Source: Nemesobacter sp965204665
GTDB taxonomy: Bacteria; Desulfobacterota_D; UBA1144; Nemesobacterales; Nemesobacteraceae
Length of the DNA: 64,000 nt
Direction: 5' to 3'
Assembly: GCA_965204665.1 (NCBI GenBank)
Contig: OZ242002.1
Location: forward strand, 868,001 to 932,000
The notes under the pieces: generated by a model
Databases searched by the model: none
Told to the model about the DNA's origin: nothing
What the model saw: the letters and a program-made list of their open reading frames with translations, nothing else
Shown here: positions 60,330 through 64,000 of the stretch, piece by piece
How positions within the stretch are numbered: the first letter of the stretch is position 1
Layout: every line of letters starts with the position of its first letter
Translations under genes and position numbers: made by a program

Positions 60330-60650
60330 ATGGGTGAAAGAAAATATACGAAGAGATTTCCTCGGATTTTCGCGATTATGGTTCTGTCGGTGTTTCTGCT
60401 TGCGCTTCTTGTTCCCGACCAGACTCTTGCGGGAACTACCGGAACGGAGTTCAAGAACATATACACGAAGGTGAAGGACTGGTCCACCGGATATCTGGGA
60501 AGGCTGCTTGCGCTGTGCACGTTCATAATAGGACTCGGCGCTTCCATAATGCGCCAGACGCTTTTCCCCGCCCTCACCGGGATAGGCGTCGCGCTCGTGG
60601 TTTCGCTCGGCCCGGCGCTTATAGAAGGTATAGCCACGGGGACATTTTAG
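60330..60650 (+). CDS. traA: TraA/VirB2-like pilin subunit
   Basis: The protein has 106 residues. A long basic signal (MGERKYTKRFPRIFAIMVLS...TLAG) is followed by a mature part with two hydrophobic helices: LGRLLALCTFIIGLGASIMR and LFPALTGIGVALVVSLGPAL. This layout is that of conjugative pilins before cyclisation or acetylation. AAAGGAGG lies eight bases before ATG 60330. The gene directly precedes traL, as in F-type systems. It forms the conjugative pilus. Confidence 0.8.
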   Translation: MGERKYTKRFPRIFAIMVLSVFLLALLVPDQTLAGTTGTEFKNIYTKVKDWSTGYLGRLLALCTFIIGLGASIMRQTLFPALTGIGVALVVSLGPALIEGIATGTF

Positions 60651-60651
60651 G

Positions 60652-60918
60652 ATGAGGACGAGAATACCGAGATATATAGACGACCCTCCTCAGATATTCT
60701 GGTGGGAGGTGGATGAAGTTGCGGTCTTCAGCGCATCGTTCGTGGTGGGCGCTCTTTGCGGTCAGAGTCTTGCGGGACTCGGAGCGGGATTCGCCCTTTC
60801 CCTGCTTCTCGAGAAGCTCAAAGCCGGCAGGGGCAGCGCCTTTCTCATGCATCTCGCCTACTGGTACGGACTCTCGGGGGTATGTCCGGAGAGCAGAAAA
60901 GAGAGGTTCTTCGAGTGA
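60652..60918 (+). CDS. traL: TraL-like type IV secretion protein (VirB3 family)
   Basis: The protein has 88 residues. RIPRYIDDPPQIFWWEVDEV is the family N-terminus, then two helices (VFSASFVVGALCGQSLAGLG, AGFALSLLLEKLKAG) and a short LAYWYGLSG tail. It spans the inner membrane and joins the VirB4-type ATPase to the pilus. It starts directly after the pilin stop and overlaps the traE start by one base. Confidence 0.9.
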   Translation: MRTRIPRYIDDPPQIFWWEVDEVAVFSASFVVGALCGQSLAGLGAGFALSLLLEKLKAGRGSAFLMHLAYWYGLSGVCPESRKERFFE

Positions 60919-61502
60919 TGCTTACAAGCAGATTCAGAGAGAGGTGGGTTAATCTTGCAAGGCAGAACGGGGTTCTGCGGCTTGCGGTCGTGGCTCTGTG
61001 CGTGACTGTGGTCCTGCAGGGTTGTCAGATGAACAGGCTTTCGGAACGCACCACCGTTCATGTGCACGTGCCGGAATATCTGAGCAGGGATTTCACGCTG
61101 AGCCGGCAGGGGGTGTCGCTTTCTTATATCGAGCAGTGGGCGCTCAGCCTTCTTCCGTTCATAGCGTCGTTCACCGCGGATACGGTGGATTTCAACATAC
61201 GCCAGTTTCTGCTCTACGTGCACCCTCGGAGCCATGACGAGGTGTCGGGTTTTCTTATCGAAAAGGCGAAGGAGATAAAGTCGGGCGGAGTGGCGCAGGC
61301 GTTTTTCCCGAAGACCGTGGATACGGACGAACAGGCGGGCACGGTCACCGTTGCGGGAAGGAGGACCAGGGTCGTCGGAAACATCGTCACGGGAGACGAG
61401 GAGGTGAGTTACAGCATACGCTTCGAACTCGGCGCGGCGAACCGGCCGCTTGTGACGGAACTTACGGAGAGTGAAGGAGGTACGGTCGGTGAAGGGTTCT
61501 GA
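60918..61502 (+). CDS. traE: TraE-like type IV secretion protein (VirB5/VirB8 group)
   Basis: The protein has 194 residues from ATG 60918. A cytoplasmic stub and one helix (20-38, GVLRLAVVALCVTVVLQG) precede a periplasmic domain: SLSYIEQWALSLLPFIASFT and VHPRSHDEVSGFLIEKAKEI. The F-system TraE pattern is TADTVDFNIRQFLLYV. The longer frame from 60756 overlaps traL in another frame and is discarded. It anchors the inner-membrane mating complex. Confidence 0.85.
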   Translation: MLTSRFRERWVNLARQNGVLRLAVVALCVTVVLQGCQMNRLSERTTVHVHVPEYLSRDFTLSRQGVSLSYIEQWALSLLPFIASFTADTVDFNIRQFLLYVHPRSHDEVSGFLIEKAKEIKSGGVAQAFFPKTVDTDEQAGTVTVAGRRTRVVGNIVTGDEEVSYSIRFELGAANRPLVTELTESEGGTVGEGF

Positions 61503-62220
61503 GAGTTGGATTTTCAGGTTTTTCTGCGCGTTCGTGATGACGGTTCTGTTTTTTCCGACCGCTTCCGTTCGGGGCGTCGTGATAAATCTTCAGCAAAGAG
61601 ACGAAAACGAACCGGTCACGGTGTCTGTTTCCGGAAACGACGCGAACCGCATAGAGTTTCCCGAAACCGTGATGAACGCCTTTTCCTCGAGGCAGTCGAT
61701 CGATGTGAGGATTGTCGACCGCTCGGCGCTTGTAAGGACGCGGGAGCCCGCGGAGCTGATAGTGCTTACGGAAAAAAGGAGACTCACCCTTATGCTTTTA
61801 CCGGAGGACATACCGTCGCGAACGGTGATCATCTCCGCAGGTGAGGATGAATCTCACGAGGAGGCCGAAAGATCACCCGCGGAAAGTCGGGGGGAGAAGT
61901 TCCCTTCCGCCTGGGAAAAAAGAATAACGGACCTTCTTCTGCTCTCCCTGCGGCAGAGTACGGAACCGCTCGAAGGCGCGGAGAAAAAGAAGATCTCGGG
62001 CTCTCTTTTTCTTTATCCCGCCGCGGGTTTCGCGGACGGCGACCTTGCGGTCGGTGTCTACTCTCTTGAGAACACGGCGGGGGAAGAACAACGGATTTCA
62101 GAGCGGATGTTTTCCGAACTTTTCCCGCGGACAGTCGCAGTCGGCATCGACCGGAACCTTGTTCCGTCAGGAGAGTCCGCGCGGGTGTTCGTCGTAACGG
62201 AAAGGAAGGCGGGGCGATGA
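61489..62220 (+). CDS. traK: TraK-like outer-membrane secretin component (VirB9 role)
   Basis: The protein has 243 residues. A signal peptide (8-30, FRFFCAFVMTVLFFPTASVR) is followed by a beta-rich periplasmic part: VNLQQRDENEP, VTVSVSGNDANRIEFPETVM, and LRQSTEPLEGAEKKKISG. GTG 61489 sits eight bases after AAGGAGG; the 61471 alternative overlaps that site. TraK binds TraV and TraB to form the outer-membrane core of the channel. It overlaps traE and traB. Confidence 0.82.
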   Translation: MKGSESWIFRFFCAFVMTVLFFPTASVRGVVINLQQRDENEPVTVSVSGNDANRIEFPETVMNAFSSRQSIDVRIVDRSALVRTREPAELIVLTEKRRLTLMLLPEDIPSRTVIISAGEDESHEEAERSPAESRGEKFPSAWEKRITDLLLLSLRQSTEPLEGAEKKKISGSLFLYPAAGFADGDLAVGVYSLENTAGEEQRISERMFSELFPRTVAVGIDRNLVPSGESARVFVVTERKAGR

Positions 62221-63356
62221 CGGGGAAATTCATCAAGATGAGTCCCGGGAGGAAGAGACAGCTTTTCGCCCTCGGAACGATACTGGCGGTATTCGCGGTG
62301 ACGGCGCTCGCTCTCGCTCTGCTCGGCGGCGGCGGAAAGGATGTTCCGGGAGAGAAAAAGACCGGCGGGGGCATAAAGATACTCAGGGGAGTTGATCTTG
62401 CGCGGGAGAAATGGCGGATAGAGGGAGAAAAACGGCTCGGGATGCTGGAGAGCGGACAAAAAGAGATGATGCGGAGGCTTGATTCCGTATCCGCCGCCGT
62501 GGAAAATCTCGAGAAGGGGTCTTCCGGTGATTTCCGTCCCCGCCCCGCCCCGAAGGAAACCGAAGAGACCGTTTTTCCATCTCCGTTTCCGGATGATGTG
62601 CCGATAACGCCGTCCGAAGAAAAGCACCTGGACCAGATCCGGGTTTTCTCTCCCTCGGAACGGAAAACCGAAGAGTCTTCCCGCGGGACTCCCGGGCTTT
62701 CCAACTGGATACCCTCGGGAAGTTTTGTTCCCGGAGTGCTCCTGAGCGGTCTCGACGCCCCCACGGGAACCGTCGCCTCGCGGAATCCCCACCCCGTCCT
62801 CATACATCTGGATTCCCTTTCCAGACTTCCCAACTCCAGGCTCATGGATATTGAGGACTGCAGGGTCACCGGATCCGCGTACGGACAGCTTGCGAGCGAG
62901 CGGGCTTACGTGAGGCTTGAAAGAATAGCGTGCATACTCGACTCGGGAGAGGTGGTCGATACGGAAATCAAGGGGTACGTGACCGGAGAGGACGGGAGGA
63001 CAGGAATACGCGGAAAACTTATATCGAAACAGGGGAAGCTTCTTTTCCGCGGGATACTCGCGGGGTTCGCATCAGGATTCGGAGAAGCGGTTGAAACATC
63101 GAACGCGGGAGCGGGCGTGGTGTCCGCCGGAACGTTCACCGCGGTCGACAGAAGAACCACCGGAGACCTTCTCAAAACGGGCGCCGGCGGCGGAGCGGGA
63201 GAAGCTGGGAAACTTCTCGCCGAATATTACCTGAAGCTCGCCGAAGAGATTTTTCCCGTAATAGAAATAGACGCGGGCAGAAAAGTTGATGTCGTCTTTA
63301 CGGAAGGAACGGAACTTCCGCCCAGAAAAACCAGTTACTCGAGGGGGTCGGGATGA
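62217..63356 (+). CDS. traB: TraB-like type IV secretion core protein (VirB10 family)
   Basis: The protein has 379 residues. One N-terminal helix (16-37, LFALGTILAVFAVTALALAL) is followed by a coiled coil (60-100), a Pro-rich segment (RPRPAPKETEE...), and the C-terminal barrel: IPSGSFVPGVLLSGLDAPTG, LMDIEDCRVTGSAYGQLASE and RGKLISKQGKLLFRGILAG. These are the TraB/VirB10 signatures. It spans both membranes. It starts inside the traK stop (ATGA). Confidence 0.93.
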   Translation: MTGKFIKMSPGRKRQLFALGTILAVFAVTALALALLGGGGKDVPGEKKTGGGIKILRGVDLAREKWRIEGEKRLGMLESGQKEMMRRLDSVSAAVENLEKGSSGDFRPRPAPKETEETVFPSPFPDDVPITPSEEKHLDQIRVFSPSERKTEESSRGTPGLSNWIPSGSFVPGVLLSGLDAPTGTVASRNPHPVLIHLDSLSRLPNSRLMDIEDCRVTGSAYGQLASERAYVRLERIACILDSGEVVDTEIKGYVTGEDGRTGIRGKLISKQGKLLFRGILAGFASGFGEAVETSNAGAGVVSAGTFTAVDRRTTGDLLKTGAGGGAGEAGKLLAEYYLKLAEEIFPVIEIDAGRKVDVVFTEGTELPPRKTSYSRGSG

Positions 63357-63871
63357 GAAAAAGATTACTTCCACTGTTTTTTGCGGGGCTCTGCCTGTCT
63401 GCGGGTTCCTGCGCGGGCGCCGGAGCGGGTGCGGATTACAGCTGTCCTCTGCCGGAAGGGCGTTCATGCAGAAGCGTGTCGGAGATTTACGACGACGCGA
63501 AAACCGGACGGAACACCGTTTCGTTTCCGGATGAGATGAGGAAAAACGTAGATGCGGAGAAAAGAAGGAATAAAACATCCCTTTTTTTTCACCCGTCTCG
63601 CCCTCGAGCCGGCCGGCCGGAAAAAAAGGAGGATGAGCGGCGGGACGCCGCGCGGTGGCCCGTATATTCCGCGCCGGAGATTCTCCGCATGTGGATAGCG
63701 CCGTGGCAGGATGCGGACGGCGTCTTTCATTCGGAAAAATACGTTTATCTGACTGTCGGAAAAGGCGCCTGGACGATCAACGGGAAATCCGTGCCGGTCG
63801 CTTTGCCCGAAAACTCGACCCGGGAAGAAATAAAGCTTGAGGGAATGAACAGGGAAACTCCATGGCGGTGA
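63353..63871 (+). CDS. traV: TraV-like lipoprotein (VirB7 role)
   Basis: The protein has 172 residues. Lipoprotein signal LPLFFAGLCLSAGSC, Cys20 lipidated. Two extra cysteines (YSCPLPEGRSCRSVSEIYDD) match TraV. The C-terminal half has RMWIAPWQDADGVFHSEKYV, conserved in this family. It plugs the TraK ring into the outer membrane. It overlaps traB by 4 nt and traC by 10 nt. Confidence 0.87.
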   Translation: MRKRLLPLFFAGLCLSAGSCAGAGAGADYSCPLPEGRSCRSVSEIYDDAKTGRNTVSFPDEMRKNVDAEKRRNKTSLFFHPSRPRAGRPEKKEDERRDAARWPVYSAPEILRMWIAPWQDADGVFHSEKYVYLTVGKGAWTINGKSVPVALPENSTREEIKLEGMNRETPWR

Positions 63872-64000
63872 CCGGAAAACATCTGTCGGGACTTGCGGAG
63901 CGGGACCGTCTTTCGGACTATCTTCCCTATGTGGCGTGGGAAGACGGACTTTACGTGCTCGCGGACGCGTCTTTCGGCTTCATAAGAGAGATAAACCCTC
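63862..64000 (+). CDS. traC: TraC-like conjugation ATPase (VirB4 family), N-terminal end
   Basis: Only 46 codons are present: MAVTGKHLSGLAERDRLSDY, then LPYVAWEDGLYVLADASFGF. This matches the N-terminus of TraC, the VirB4-type assembly ATPase, and its position after traV fits. The gene continues beyond the window, so Walker motifs are not visible. Confidence 0.85.
   Translation, partial: MAVTGKHLSGLAERDRLSDYLPYVAWEDGLYVLADASFGFIREINP

Noticed and set aside
61829..62869. 346-codon minus-strand frame opposite traK/traB
   Set aside because: Antisense shadow of the tra operon with low-complexity Ser/Pro/Arg composition.
1..64000. CRISPR array
   Set aside because: No series of regularly spaced direct repeats longer than 20 bp was seen; the only short tandem repeats are the three 16-mers before the Fic gene.

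Overview
The window reads as chromosome of a Gram-negative bacterium of intermediate GC content. Evidence for Gram-negative is an outer-membrane beta-barrel protein, a soluble lytic transglycosylase, periplasmic c-type cytochrome, SCO/PCuAC copper chaperones and an F-type conjugation system. The lineage is not identifiable with certainty. A 2-phospholactate (or related) guanylyltransferase of coenzyme F420 synthesis next to ordinary bacterial his, leu, queF, mutS and groESL genes suggests an uncultured, deep-branching phylum rather than a well-studied genus. Many genes are broken and nested insertion sequences are common, as in host-associated or slowly purged genomes.

Layout: (1) 1-9.4 kb: end of msrB, a tRNA(CAU), then a MerR-type regulator and VWA-domain protein, a short AT-richer patch, and a tight four-gene operon: membrane-anchored GrpE-like protein, short Hsp70, TerB-domain membrane protein, M48 metallopeptidase; then an outer-membrane protein. 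(2) 9.6-15.2 kb: housekeeping (cofC, hisB-hisH, lytic transglycosylase, orphan DppC-type permease, queF, tRNA-Gln). (3) 15.2-34.6 kb: accessory zone with a decayed DUF4411/ImmA-IrrE pair, a dead IS30 element, an SDR and a nitroreductase, and two host genes split by nested transposons. A sigma-region-4/alpha-CTD-like gene is cut by an IS1182-like element that itself carries an IS4-like element. An XRE-ImmA/IrrE gene is cut by a second copy of the same IS4-like element, itself cut by an IS630 element. Both host reading frames can be rebuilt exactly by removing the elements and one copy of the target duplication. The IS4-like transposase is fused to a DUF4338/DruA domain, the hallmark of Druantia phage defence. 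Two Panacea (DUF4065) antitoxin-toxin pairs flank leuA. (4) 38-51.9 kb: mutS, CIRCE-controlled groESL, an AlbA_2/Schlafen-like protein, a candidate small RNA, SCO1-PCuAC, an M23 peptidase, VKOR-Trx, Mrr-like nuclease, PAP2-like protein, glycosyltransferase. (5) 52-55.7 kb: AbiEi-like/Fic fusion behind three direct repeats, and a DNA methyltransferase fused to an HNH domain. (6) 56-64 kb: start of an integrative-conjugative-element transfer module (TraD-like coupling ATPase, HD protein, TraA-L-E-K-B-V-C), running off the right edge.

The two most notable systems are the Hsp70/GrpE-like/TerB/M48 operon with its VWA neighbour, a candidate membrane-linked protein quality-control or stress/conflict module, and the DruA-transposase fusion, which is present in two copies and is informative about what DruA may do biochemically.
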